From positions 2,170,001 through 2,234,000 of the forward strand of contig NZ_CP087164.1 in NCBI RefSeq assembly GCF_021172045.1: a stretch of DNA of 64,000 nt. Reading direction: 5' to 3'. Positions 7,251 through 15,063 of this stretch are shown here, one piece after another. Under the pieces are notes generated by a model. It was not told the origin of the DNA. It was given only the letters and a program-made list of their open reading frames with translations, and did no database searches. How positions within the stretch are numbered: position 1 is the first letter of the stretch; every line of letters starts with the position of its first letter. The stretch is from Capillimicrobium parvum. Its GTDB lineage: Bacteria; Actinomycetota; Thermoleophilia; Solirubrobacterales; Solirubrobacteraceae. Both the position numbers and the translations under genes were made by a program.

Positions 7251-7709
7251 TCAGCGTCCGAGCGTGCGCACGACCTCGCGCGCCCGCGCGGGAACCGGCC
7301 CGAGCAGCTCGCGCACCGCCGACAGCCCGGCGCGCACCTCGGGATCGCCCACCTCGATCGGCAGCAGCGAGTCCTGGAGCGTGGCGATCGTCTCGTCGGC
7401 GTCCCCGGCCGCGTCGACCGCGTCCTCGATGAGCGACCACGCCCCGGCCGAGGCGGGCCCGGCCGAGCCCGGCTCGAACGCGCGGGCCGGCAGCCCGTAG
7501 CGCGCGGCGAAGTCGGCGTACGTCCGCTGCGCGCGCCCGTAGGCGGCCTGCACGGGGCGGAACAGCGCCGCCTCGAGCTCGTCGCCGTGATGCTCGTCGA
7601 GCTGCTCGTACGCCACGCCGAGCGCGGCCAGCGCGTCCCCGATGCGATCGGTCGCCTCCGCGAGGGTGTCCAGCAGTTGCCGCCGCCCGCCGGACGCGCT
7701 GTAGCTCAT
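7251..7709 (-). CDS. Conserved-looking helical protein of unknown function
   Basis: This 152-aa protein starts MSYSASGGRRQLLDTL. It is predominantly alpha-helical, alanine/leucine-rich and acidic, with long amphipathic stretches (LLDTLAEATDRIGDALAALGVAYEQLDEHHGDELEAALF). It has no cysteines, signal peptide or membrane segment, and I do not recognise a family. ATG 7709 is chosen because TACGCT, a -10-like hexamer, ends 6 nt before it. The TGA lies 50 nt before the presumed DUF1360 start, so the two may be co-transcribed. It is divergent from the FKBP gene. Confidence 0.65.
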   Translation of the reverse strand: MSYSASGGRRQLLDTLAEATDRIGDALAALGVAYEQLDEHHGDELEAALFRPVQAAYGRAQRTYADFAARYGLPARAFEPGSAGPASAGAWSLIEDAVDAAGDADETIATLQDSLLPIEVGDPEVRAGLSAVRELLGPVPARAREVVRTLGR

Positions 7710-7715
7710 GTCCTC

Positions 7716-7721
7716 AGCGTA
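7716..7721 (-). promoter_or_regulatory. Candidate -10 (TACGCT) of the 152-aa protein gene
   Basis: TACGCT on the minus strand ends 6 nt before the ATG at 7709. This fits a leaderless start. No -35 is obvious. Confidence 0.35.
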
Positions 7722-7738
7722 GTCGGGCGCGGCCCGGC

Positions 7739-7744
7739 TACCTT
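7739..7744 (+). promoter_or_regulatory. Candidate -10 (TACCTT) of the FKBP gene
   Basis: TACCTT ends 6 nt before ATG 7751 and no Shine-Dalgarno is present, again consistent with leaderless transcription. It lies within 20 bp of the divergent -10 at 7716-7721. Confidence 0.35.
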
Positions 7745-7750
7745 CCCGGC

Positions 7751-8131
7751 ATGGGCTCAGATACCAAGCCGCAGGTCGACGTCCCCGTCGGCGAGGCACC
7801 CTCGTACCAGCTCGAGCTCGAAGACCTCACGGTCGGAGAGGGCGACGAGGCCGTCGCCGGGCAGGTCGTCGAGGTCCACTACGTCGGCGTCTCCTGGAAG
7901 ACCGGCAACCAGTTCGACGCGTCCTGGGATCGCGGCGACACGTTCAAGTTCAAGCTCGGCAAGGGGCAGGTCATCCCCGGATGGGACGAGGGCGTGGCGG
8001 GCATGCGCGTCGGCGGACGGCGGCGCATCACCATCCCGCCCCATCTCGCCTACGGCAAGCGCGGTGCGGGCGGCGTCATCGGCCCCGACGAGACGCTGGT
8101 CTTCGTCGTCGATCTCGTCGGCGTGCGCTGA
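7751..8131 (+). CDS. FKBP-type peptidyl-prolyl cis-trans isomerase
   Basis: This 126-aa single-domain cytosolic FKBP catalyses proline isomerisation. Family motifs in order are GQVVEVHYVGVSWKTGNQFDASWDRG, KFKLGKGQVIPGWDEGVAGM, GGRRRITIPPHLAYGKRGAGG and VIGPDETLVFVVDLVGV, which cover the drug/peptide pocket (Asp and Phe of FDASWDRG, the VIPGWDEG loop, the late Tyr of LAYG). The N-terminus has no signal peptide. The S4 protein gene begins 16 nt downstream on the same strand. Confidence 0.95.
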   Translation: MGSDTKPQVDVPVGEAPSYQLELEDLTVGEGDEAVAGQVVEVHYVGVSWKTGNQFDASWDRGDTFKFKLGKGQVIPGWDEGVAGMRVGGRRRITIPPHLAYGKRGAGGVIGPDETLVFVVDLVGVR

Positions 8132-8147
8132 CGGGGCCCGCCGCGCC

Positions 8148-8531
8148 GTGACCGAGCCCGTCCGCGTCGACAAGTGGCTGTGGGCGGCGCGGCTGGTCAA
8201 GACGCGCGCCCTGGGGGCCGAGGCCGTCCGCGGCGGCCGCGTCGAGGTCAACGGGCAGCGGGTCAAGCCGAGCAAGGACGTCCGCCCGGGCGACCGCGTG
8301 CAGATCACCCTGTCGACGACGCGGTTGACGGTCGACGTCCGGGGCACGGCGCAGCGGCGGGGCCCGGCGAGCGAGGCGGCGCTGCTCTACGAGGAGACGG
8401 CCGAGAGCCGGACGCAACGAGAGCGGGCCGCCGAGCTGCGGCGGCTGGCCGGGCCGACGGGCGCCCCGGAACCGGGCGGGCGGCCAACGAAGCGCGACCG
8501 CCGGCGCTACGACGCGGGCCGCGGGCGCTAG
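8148..8531 (+). CDS. S4-domain RNA-binding protein (Hsp15/HslR-like)
   Basis: This 127-aa protein has an N-terminal S4 domain (about residues 5-70: RVDKWLWAARLVKTRALGAEAVRGGRVEVNG, then PSKDVRPGDRV) and a very basic C-terminal tail (PTKRDRRRYDAGRGR). This matches the Hsp15 family, which in E. coli binds 50S subunits carrying stalled nascent chains. Starting with GTG 8148 places the S4 domain at the very N-terminus, as in homologues. The TAG stop lies in CTAG, which also supplies the stop of the convergent gene. Confidence 0.9.
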   Translation: MTEPVRVDKWLWAARLVKTRALGAEAVRGGRVEVNGQRVKPSKDVRPGDRVQITLSTTRLTVDVRGTAQRRGPASEAALLYEETAESRTQRERAAELRRLAGPTGAPEPGGRPTKRDRRRYDAGRGR

Positions 8532-8872
8532 TCGATCATCCCGCGGCTGCGCAGCTCGCCCCTCAGGCGGCGGCGCGTCCACGGGCGGCAGGTGGCCAGC
8601 CGGGCCACGAGGGAGCGCAGCGCGCGCTCGCGGTCGTCGGAGTCCTGCGCGGCGACATGAAGCTCCTCGACGCGCTCGAGCAGCCCCGTGCGCTCCGCGC
8701 GCAGCTCCTCGAGCTCCTTGCGCTCGTCGCGCGCGAGCCCGTCCGTCCAATCCCAGAGCTCGTCATCGGCGTAGCGGCGGCGTACGGACGGCTCGTCGTC
8801 GGTGACCGCGTGCGGCCCCGGCCGGCGCTCGCCCCGCAGGTCGCGCGCGGTGATGTGCTGATCCGAAGGCAT
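8528..8872 (-). CDS. Hypothetical coiled-coil protein
   Basis: This 114-aa charged protein has a central heptad-like segment (DERKELEELRAERTGLLERVEELHVAAQDSDDRERAL) likely to form a coiled coil, and an Arg-rich C-terminus. No family is recognised. The N-terminal 40 residues are polar and probably disordered. It is convergent with the S4-protein gene, and the palindrome CTAG at 8528-8531 reads as a stop codon on both strands. No good Shine-Dalgarno precedes ATG 8872. Confidence 0.6.
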   Translation of the reverse strand: MPSDQHITARDLRGERRPGPHAVTDDEPSVRRRYADDELWDWTDGLARDERKELEELRAERTGLLERVEELHVAAQDSDDRERALRSLVARLATCRPWTRRRLRGELRSRGMID

Positions 8873-8917
8873 GAGGGAGGGGTTCGCCGCCGTGCCGCGC
8901 TCCCCTGCCCGGACAAT

Positions 8918-9319
8918 CTAGAACCGGACGGCGTCGCCGTCGGCCACGTCGGCGTCGACGATCTCCCGGCCGAGCGGCATGAGCGACACGGGGATGAGCT
9001 TGAAGTTCGCCAGCCCGAGCGGGATGCCGATGATCGTCAGGCACAGCGCCACGCCGCTGATGAGGTGGGCGAGCGCCAGCCACCAGCCGCACAGCAGGAA
9101 CCAGAGCACGTTGCCGATGCCGGAGGCGATTCCCGCATCGGACCGGCGCACGACGGTCTTGCCGAACGGCCATAGCGCGAAGACGGCGATCCGCAGGGCG
9201 GCGATGCCGAACGGGATCGTGATGATGAGCACGAAGCAGATGAGGGCGGCGAAGGCATAGCCGATCGCCATCCACAGCCCGGCCAGGACGAACCAGATGA
9301 CGTTGAGGACGAGGCGCAC
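8918..9319 (-). CDS. YccF family inner membrane protein
   Basis: This 133-aa membrane protein consists of two similar YccF (DUF307) units: LNVIWFVLAGLWMAIGYAFAALI...PFGIAALRIAVFALWPFG and GNVLWFLLCGWWLALAHLISGVAL...IPLGLANFKLIPVSLMPLG. Each unit has the W-x(7)-GWW-type and IP-GIa signatures of the family. Function is unknown. GTG 9319 is preferred because it begins immediately before the first unit and GAGGAT lies about 9 nt upstream. Confidence 0.88.
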   Translation of the reverse strand: MRLVLNVIWFVLAGLWMAIGYAFAALICFVLIITIPFGIAALRIAVFALWPFGKTVVRRSDAGIASGIGNVLWFLLCGWWLALAHLISGVALCLTIIGIPLGLANFKLIPVSLMPLGREIVDADVADGDAVRF

Positions 9320-9424
9320 GACGCCATCCTCTCGCGCCGGCGCCGAAAGTGCACGCGGGGCCCGCTCCGATGCCGAAGGTCCGGAAATCCGCGTAGCGCA
9401 CCGCGTGCCGACGCCATCAGTCGA

Positions 9425-9430
9425 TAGCGT
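9425..9430 (+). promoter_or_regulatory. Candidate -10 (TAGCGT) of the MFS exporter gene
   Basis: TAGCGT ends 8 nt before ATG 9439 with no Shine-Dalgarno between. The same GATAGCGT string precedes priA at 47736-47743, suggesting a shared leaderless promoter type. Confidence 0.4.
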
Positions 9431-9438
9431 CGCGTCCC

Positions 9439-11001
9439 ATGAACGCCACCGCATCGCCGTCGGGGACGAAGGGATACCTCCGCTACGGCGTCCTCTGGCC
9501 CCTCGTGCCGGCCATGGCGATGGTGATGATCGACTTCACGATCGTCTCCATCTCGCTGACGACGATCCAGGACGATCTCCATCTGTCGGCGACGGCGGCC
9601 CAGTGGACCGTCACGGCCTATGCCCTCGCCACCGCCGCCTTCGTCGCGCTCGGCGGCCGCCTGGGCGACATCATCGGCCACAAGAAGATCGTCACGATCG
9701 GCATCCTCGTGTTCGCGACCGCGTCGCTGCTCTGCGGCCTGGTCCCGGACGGCTCGAGCCTCTCGGAGCCGTGGCTGATCGTCTTCCGCGCCATCCAGGG
9801 CATCGGCGGCGCCCTGCTGATCCCGTCGGCCACCGTGCTCGTGCTCAACGCGTTCCCGCCCGCGGAGCGCGGCAAGGGCCTGTCGATCTTCTTCATCATC
9901 GCCGGCCTGTTCACCGCGATCGGCCCGATCGCCGGCTCCTACCTGACCGAGTACTGGACGTGGCGGGCGATCTTCTGGATCAACGTGCCGGTGGCGCTGA
10001 TCTCGCTGATCGAGCTGCGCCGCACCAAGCTGTACGACGAGGCGCACCCCGCCCCCGTCGACGTGCGCGGCGCGGCGCTGCTCGTGGCGGGCATGGCGCT
10101 GAGCGTCCTGGGCATCCAGCAGTCGACGGTCTGGGGCTGGGGATCGGTCGCCACGATCGGCACGATCGTCGTCGGCCTGATCCTGCTCGTGGTCTTCTGG
10201 ATGGTCGAGCGCAACACCGAGAACCCGCTCATCGACGTCCGCAAGCTCGCCGCGAACAAGGTCTTCGCCACCGACAACGCGATCGTCTTCCTCTTCTTCA
10301 CCGCGTGGCTGGCGATCTTCGTCTTCGGCTCGATGTACTTCCAGATCTCGGCCGGCCAGCCGCCGTCGCAGGCCGGCTTCTCGATCCTGACCGTCTTCTA
10401 CCCGTTCTTCATCACGTCGCGGATCGGCGGCGGGATGATGGACAGCACGGGGCCGAAGCTGCCGGTGGCGCTCGGCCTGCTGGGCACCGCGATCGGCATG
10501 GCGCTGTGGGCCAGCGAGGCGACCGGGCTCGACCACATCGACGTCCTGCCCGGCCAGCTCGTGACCGGGGCCGGGCTCGGCCTCGTCATGTCCGCGATCA
10601 ACACGGACGCGCTGAACCGGGTCACGGCGAGCGCCCGCGGCGAGGCGTCGGGCATCGTGCAGACCACGCGGAACTTCGGCTCCGCGGTCGGCGTCGCGCT
10701 GCTCGGCACCGTGCTGCTGACCGTGTGGAAGTCGAACACGGTGGACTCCCTGGAGGGCGCGGGGATCCCCACCGCGCAGGCCAAGGACATCGCCGAGAAC
10801 GTGGTCCAGGGCAGCGGGGGCGCGGCGCCGGCCTCCGGCGGCGGCGGCGGGAACATCGCCGAGACCATCGCCCACACCATCGCCCAGGACTTCGCCAACG
10901 GCTTCCAGGCCGCCCTCTACGTCGGCGCCGGGATCATGGCCGTCGCGTTCGTCCTCGCGATGCTGCGCCTCCCGGCCGGCCGTCAGGAGGCGATCGAGTA
11001 G
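9439..11001 (+). CDS. DHA2/EmrB-QacA family MFS exporter
   Basis: This 520-aa, 14-segment major facilitator belongs to the drug:proton antiporter-2 family. It shows motif D1-like MIDFTIVSISLTTIQDDL in helix 1, motif A LGGRLGDIIGHKK (about 72-84) after helix 2, and motif C-like GLFTAIGPIAGSYLTEYWTWRAIFWIN in helix 5 (about 155-181). A Gly/Ala-rich, probably extracytoplasmic loop (GSGGAAPASGGGGG, about 455-470) precedes the last helix. The substrate cannot be told from sequence; efflux of a toxic compound is the family default. The UbiB-like gene starts 22 nt downstream on the same strand. Confidence 0.9.
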   Translation: MNATASPSGTKGYLRYGVLWPLVPAMAMVMIDFTIVSISLTTIQDDLHLSATAAQWTVTAYALATAAFVALGGRLGDIIGHKKIVTIGILVFATASLLCGLVPDGSSLSEPWLIVFRAIQGIGGALLIPSATVLVLNAFPPAERGKGLSIFFIIAGLFTAIGPIAGSYLTEYWTWRAIFWINVPVALISLIELRRTKLYDEAHPAPVDVRGAALLVAGMALSVLGIQQSTVWGWGSVATIGTIVVGLILLVVFWMVERNTENPLIDVRKLAANKVFATDNAIVFLFFTAWLAIFVFGSMYFQISAGQPPSQAGFSILTVFYPFFITSRIGGGMMDSTGPKLPVALGLLGTAIGMALWASEATGLDHIDVLPGQLVTGAGLGLVMSAINTDALNRVTASARGEASGIVQTTRNFGSAVGVALLGTVLLTVWKSNTVDSLEGAGIPTAQAKDIAENVVQGSGGAAPASGGGGGNIAETIAHTIAQDFANGFQAALYVGAGIMAVAFVLAMLRLPAGRQEAIE

Positions 11002-11023
11002 CCCGGTCACGATCATGTGACGC

Positions 11024-12682
11024 ATGACCGTGTACCGCCGCGTCGCCTCGCTGGGCTCCGACTCCGCCCGCCTCGCGCATACCGTGCGCGCCCTCAGCCG
11101 CTACGGCCTGACCTCGCGCCTGCGCGGGCACGGTCCGGCGTGGCTGCAGCGGCACATGACCGATCCGCAGAGCGACCTCGTCGGCGGTCGCTCCGAGGGC
11201 GACCGGCTACGGCTCGCCCTCCAGGAGCTCGGCCCGATCTACGTCAAGCTCGGTCAGCTGCTGAGCGTCAGCGGGGTGCTGCCGCCCACGCTGCAGGACT
11301 GCCTCGCGCAGCTGCAGGAGCACGCCGAGGCCCAGGACGCCGCCGTCATCCGCGGCGTCGTCGAGCTCGAGCTGGGCCATCCCGTCGACGAGCTGTTCGC
11401 CGACTTCGAGGAGCGGCCGATCGGCGTGGCCTCGATCGCCCAGGTCCACGCGGCGCGGCTGCCCGACGGCACCGACGTGGCGGTCAAGGTCCAGCACGAC
11501 GGCATCGAGGCGACCGTCCACGAGGACCTCGACATCATCACCGCGCTCGCGGGCGTCGTCGAGGACCACGTGCCGGAGGCGCGCGCGTACCGGCCCCGCG
11601 AGCTGGCGCAGCAGTTCCGCCGGCGCACGCTCGGCGAGCTCGACTTCCGCCGGGAGGCGGCGAACGCCGAGCGCTTCGGCGAGGCGTTCCACGACGAGCC
11701 CGACGTCCACTTCGCCCGGCCGGTCCCGGAGCTCTCCGGACGCCGCGTGATGACGCTCGAGCTGCTGCACGGCAGCTCGCTGGCGGACGTCGCCGCCGCC
11801 GACGGCGGCGCGCTGGACCGGCCCGCGTTCGGGCGCCGGTGCGCCGAGGTGTGGATGACGATGATCTTCCGCGACGGCTTCGTCCACGCCGATCCGCACC
11901 CCGGCAACATCTTCGTCCTGCCCGGCGGGCGCATCGGGGTCATCGACTGCGGCATGGTCATGCGCGTCGACCACGAGACCCGCGCCGGCCTGGCGGCCAT
12001 CGGCTCGGCGCTCGCATCGGGCCGCGCCGACGAGCTCACCGAGACGCTGCTCGCGGTCTGCGACCACCCCGCCGAGGTCGACCACGAGGCGTTCGCCGAG
12101 GAGGTGGAGCGCGCGGTCCTCGCCCGGGTCGGAGCGGCGGGTCCCATCGACATGAGGGCGGTGCTCGGCGACATGCGCAGCGTCGTGCGCGCGTACGGGC
12201 TCGAGATCCCGGGCAAGCTCGACCTGCTCGCGCAGGTGGCGGCGGAGCTCGAGGGGACGGTGCGCCACGTCGACGCCGACTTCCGCATGACCCCGGTGCT
12301 GCACTCGGTGGTGCGCCGGCTGGCCGAGCAGCGGCTGCGCCCGGAGGCGCTGCTCGAGCGCGGCGAGGACGTCCTGCGCCACCTCGCCACGGGGCGCCGG
12401 CACATGCTGCGCGACGTGCGCACGTTCGTGGAGCGGATCGGCTCGGGCCGGTTCGAGGTGGTCGTGCGCCACACCGACGCCGACGAGGCGGTCGACCGGC
12501 TCACCTACGGGATGCTGACGGCCGCGCTGCTCGTCGGCGCGCCGATCGTCTGGCACGCGGACCCGCCGCCGCGGCGCAACGGCGTCTCGGTTCCCGGGGC
12601 CGCGCTCACCGGGGCGGGGGTGCTCATGGCCGCGGGGCTGCTGCGCGGCGGCCGGCGCCGGCGCGCCAAGCCGCCGGCCTGA
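11024..12682 (+). CDS. ABC1/UbiB (AarF) family atypical kinase
   Basis: This 552-aa protein has the UbiB atypical kinase domain. KLGQ at 75-78 (family KxGQ motif), an Ala-rich nucleotide loop SIAQVHAARLPDGTDVAVKVQH with the ATP-site lysine, the HADPHPGN catalytic loop and the VIDCGM metal motif are all visible. Two hydrophobic C-terminal helices (LTYGMLTAALLVGAPIVW and GAALTGAGVLMAAGLL) match the membrane tail of the family. UbiB proteins act as ATPases in prenylated-lipid (quinone) metabolism. Its target here is unknown because no quinone genes are adjacent. Confidence 0.92.
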   Translation: MTVYRRVASLGSDSARLAHTVRALSRYGLTSRLRGHGPAWLQRHMTDPQSDLVGGRSEGDRLRLALQELGPIYVKLGQLLSVSGVLPPTLQDCLAQLQEHAEAQDAAVIRGVVELELGHPVDELFADFEERPIGVASIAQVHAARLPDGTDVAVKVQHDGIEATVHEDLDIITALAGVVEDHVPEARAYRPRELAQQFRRRTLGELDFRREAANAERFGEAFHDEPDVHFARPVPELSGRRVMTLELLHGSSLADVAAADGGALDRPAFGRRCAEVWMTMIFRDGFVHADPHPGNIFVLPGGRIGVIDCGMVMRVDHETRAGLAAIGSALASGRADELTETLLAVCDHPAEVDHEAFAEEVERAVLARVGAAGPIDMRAVLGDMRSVVRAYGLEIPGKLDLLAQVAAELEGTVRHVDADFRMTPVLHSVVRRLAEQRLRPEALLERGEDVLRHLATGRRHMLRDVRTFVERIGSGRFEVVVRHTDADEAVDRLTYGMLTAALLVGAPIVWHADPPPRRNGVSVPGAALTGAGVLMAAGLLRGGRRRRAKPPA

Positions 12683-12743
12683 CGCTCGGCAACAAATCTG
12701 CGCGCGTGCGAGTGGGACGGCGCAGGCTGGGCAATATGCCATC

Positions 12744-13499
12744 GTGGGCGCAGTCGACATCCTCGAGGCGGACCCGGATCTGGCCGAAGGGCTCTCCGAG
12801 GCGGAGCGCGAGGCCGCCGCGCGCCACCTCGTCGTGCCGTCGGTCGAGATCGCGCCCGGGCCGTGGTGCCCGGATGACCTGGGACGCCAGTGCGCCGGGG
12901 CGCTCGGCGTGCTCGTCCTCGACGGCGTGCTGAGCCGGATGCTCACGCTCGCCGGGCGCACGACCGGCGAACTGCTCGGCGCGGGCGACATCCTGCGGCC
13001 CTGGGAGGACGACGACCCGATGCCCCGGGTCGACTTCGACGTGCAGTGGTCGGTGCTCGAGCCGGCCCAGCTCGCGGTGCTCGACCGCCGCTTCGTGGCC
13101 GGCGCCGTCCGCTGGCCGAGCCTGATCGCCGAGGTGAGCCACCGGGCGCTGCGCCGCTCCCGCGGCCTGTCGCTGCAGCTCGCGCTCGGTCAGATCCCGC
13201 GCGTCGACGGGCGGCTCCTGCTGCTGTTCTGGCGCCTGGCCGAGCGCTGGGGGCGCATGACCCCGGACGGCATCTCCGTGCCGCTGAAGCTGACCCACGA
13301 GACGCTCGGTGCGCTCGTGGCGGCGCGGCGGCCCTCGGTGACGAGCGCCCTGGGCCGGCTCGCCGAGTCGGGGCTGCTGCAGCGGTCCGACGGCGGCTGG
13401 CTGCTGGATCGCTCGGTCGACGAGCGCCTGGGCGAGTTCCTCGCCGCTCAGGAGACGCGGTTCAGCTCGAGCAGGGCCTCGTCGGCGTCGATGGCGTAG
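12744..13499 (+). CDS. Crp/Fnr family transcriptional regulator
   Basis: This 251-aa protein has an N-terminal cyclic-nucleotide-binding-like beta-roll (about 25-115; LGVLVLDGVLSRMLTLAGRTTGELLGAGDILRP) and a C-terminal HTH_CRP (about 175-230; LKLTHETLGALVAARRPSVTSALGRLAESGLLQ). Only two cysteines (in WCPDDLGRQC) are present, so an Fnr-like iron-sulfur cluster is unlikely. The effector is unknown. The GTG at 12744 is the first usable start. The last 52 nt overlap the convergent glycosyltransferase gene, so its C-terminal tail after about residue 235 is doubly coding. Confidence 0.87.
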   Translation: MGAVDILEADPDLAEGLSEAEREAAARHLVVPSVEIAPGPWCPDDLGRQCAGALGVLVLDGVLSRMLTLAGRTTGELLGAGDILRPWEDDDPMPRVDFDVQWSVLEPAQLAVLDRRFVAGAVRWPSLIAEVSHRALRRSRGLSLQLALGQIPRVDGRLLLLFWRLAERWGRMTPDGISVPLKLTHETLGALVAARRPSVTSALGRLAESGLLQRSDGGWLLDRSVDERLGEFLAAQETRFSSSRASSASMA

Positions 13500-14374
13500 A
13501 GGCCGGGGTCCACCTCGGACCCATGCGGGTCGCCGCGGCGCCCGCGCCACAGCACGCGGTGCCGTCCGCTCGGCGGCGGGCCCCACTCGGCGGGGGCGAC
13601 CGGGCCGAACAGGGTCAGCGACGGTGTGCCGAAGGCGACGGCCAGGTGCGCCACGCCGGTGTCGCCGGACACGACGCAGCCGGCGGCGGCGACCGCCGCG
13701 GCCAGCGTGATGAGGTCCGTGCGTCCGGCGAGCACGGCCCCGGGCGGCAGCCCGGCCTGCCGGGCGACCGCCTCCGCGAGCGGCCGCTCCTCGGCCGAGC
13801 CGGTGACGACGACGTCGCGGCCGTGCTCGCGCTCCACGCGGGCGAGGCGGGCGAAGCGCTCGGCCGGCCAGCGCCGTGCCGGCGACGCGGCCCCCGGATG
13901 GACGACCGTCGCGCCGACCGCCCTCGCCGGCGGATCGGCGTCCGGAGGCCGGAGGCTCAAGTGCGCCGGGTCGGCGGGGATGCCCGACTCGCGCAGCAGA
14001 CGGCACCAGCGCTCGCGCTCGTGCTCGCGATTGCGCCAGCGCGGCGCGAACGCGGTCTGCGGGACGTCGGGATGGGCGAACGCGATCAGCCGCTGCGGGC
14101 GCGTGCCGAGGGCGATGCGGTGGCTCTGTGGGCCGCTCCCGTGGAGGTTGACGAGGAGGCCGGCGTGGTGCAGGCCGGGCGCCAGCGGCGCCAGCTCGGC
14201 GGTGTCGGTCACGGCGTCGACCGCACCGCTGAGCAGCGCCAGCGGCTCCAGGGCGGCGGGCGCGGCGAGGACGTGCCGGTCTCCGGGGAAGGCGGCGCGG
14301 ACGGCGCGCAGGGCGGGGATCCCGGCGAGCAGGTCGCCCAGCCCCAGGGCCCGCAGGGTGACGATCAGGGCCAC
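13448..14374 (-). CDS. GT9 family glycosyltransferase (heptosyltransferase-like)
   Basis: This 308-aa GT-B enzyme is of the heptosyltransferase family (GT9). The N-terminus carries LRALGLGDLLAGIPALRAVR, the acceptor-domain signature, and the C-terminal domain has VVHPGAASPARRWPAERFA and GDTGVAHLAVAFGTPSLTLFGPV, the nucleotide-sugar site. Its location in an operon with gmhA, hldE and a GmhB domain supports ADP-heptose as donor. It is the last gene of the eight-gene operon. Its GTG start overlaps the preceding SDR gene by 10 nt and its 3' end overlaps the convergent Crp/Fnr gene. Confidence 0.88.
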   Translation of the reverse strand: MALIVTLRALGLGDLLAGIPALRAVRAAFPGDRHVLAAPAALEPLALLSGAVDAVTDTAELAPLAPGLHHAGLLVNLHGSGPQSHRIALGTRPQRLIAFAHPDVPQTAFAPRWRNREHERERWCRLLRESGIPADPAHLSLRPPDADPPARAVGATVVHPGAASPARRWPAERFARLARVEREHGRDVVVTGSAEERPLAEAVARQAGLPPGAVLAGRTDLITLAAAVAAAGCVVSGDTGVAHLAVAFGTPSLTLFGPVAPAEWGPPPSGRHRVLWRGRRGDPHGSEVDPGLYAIDADEALLELNRVS

Positions 14375-15063
14375 GATGGCTCGGTGGAGACCATCGCGGC
14401 GAGCTCGCGGATCTCGAACCCGGCGGGCTGCGCGAGGGCGAAGACGATGGTGCGCGCGACGTCGGCCGGGTCGGCCAGGGCGGCGTCCGGGCCCGGCTTG
14501 TACTGCTGCGGGCGGCCCTCGAAGAACGCGGTGTCCATGCCCCCCGGCACGACCATCGTCACCCCGACCCGGCCGGCCTGCTCGACCGCGAGCGCGCGGC
14601 TGAAGCCGACGACGCCGAACTTCGACGCGCAGTAGGCGGTGGCGTCCGACAGGGCGCGCAGCCCGAGCGTCGAGGCGATCGTCACGACCCGCCCCCCGGC
14701 CCGCTCGAGGTGGGGCAGCGCGGCGCGCACGACGGCTGCCGTGCCGACGAGGTTCACGGCGATCACCCGGTCCCATTCGGCGCCGTCGACCTCGTCGAGC
14801 GTGCCGCAGGCGTCGATGCCGGCCGCCGTGACGACGCCGCGCAGGCCGCCGAAGCGGTCGCCGATGCCGGCGACGGCGCGCTCGGCCGCGCGGGCGTCGA
14901 CGAGGTCCACCTCCACGCCCTCGAAGCCGTCGGGCGACGCCCGGCGGTCCAGGACGACCGGCGTCCCGCCGGCCTCGGCCACGGCGCGCACGACGGCGAG
15001 GCCCAGGCCGGATGCGCCGCCGCTGACGACGACGGCCCCTTCGAGAGCGAGTTCAGGCGCCAC
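14365..15063 (-). CDS. Short-chain dehydrogenase/reductase
   Basis: This 232-aa classical SDR has the cofactor loop GGASGLG near residue 14 and the catalytic serine with YxxxK in TIASTLGLRALSDATAYCASK. Other family features are the NxxG-like AAGID segment and VVPGGMDTAF. It is too short to be the extended-SDR ADP-heptose 6-epimerase HldD and lacks that enzyme's signatures, so the heptose may remain in the D,D form or be modified otherwise. The substrate is probably a sugar intermediate, which is inferred only from the operon. It overlaps hldE by 11 nt and the GT9 gene by 10 nt. Confidence 0.85.
   Translation of the reverse strand: MAPELALEGAVVVSGGASGLGLAVVRAVAEAGGTPVVLDRRASPDGFEGVEVDLVDARAAERAVAGIGDRFGGLRGVVTAAGIDACGTLDEVDGAEWDRVIAVNLVGTAAVVRAALPHLERAGGRVVTIASTLGLRALSDATAYCASKFGVVGFSRALAVEQAGRVGVTMVVPGGMDTAFFEGRPQQYKPGPDAALADPADVARTIVFALAQPAGFEIRELAAMVSTEPSWP

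Noticed and set aside
12744-13499. Oxygen-sensing Fnr with an iron-sulfur cluster
   Set aside because: Only two cysteines are present, too few for the usual four-ligand cluster.
14365-15063. SDR as the ADP-heptose 6-epimerase HldD
   Set aside because: It is about 80 residues too short and has classical, not extended, SDR features.
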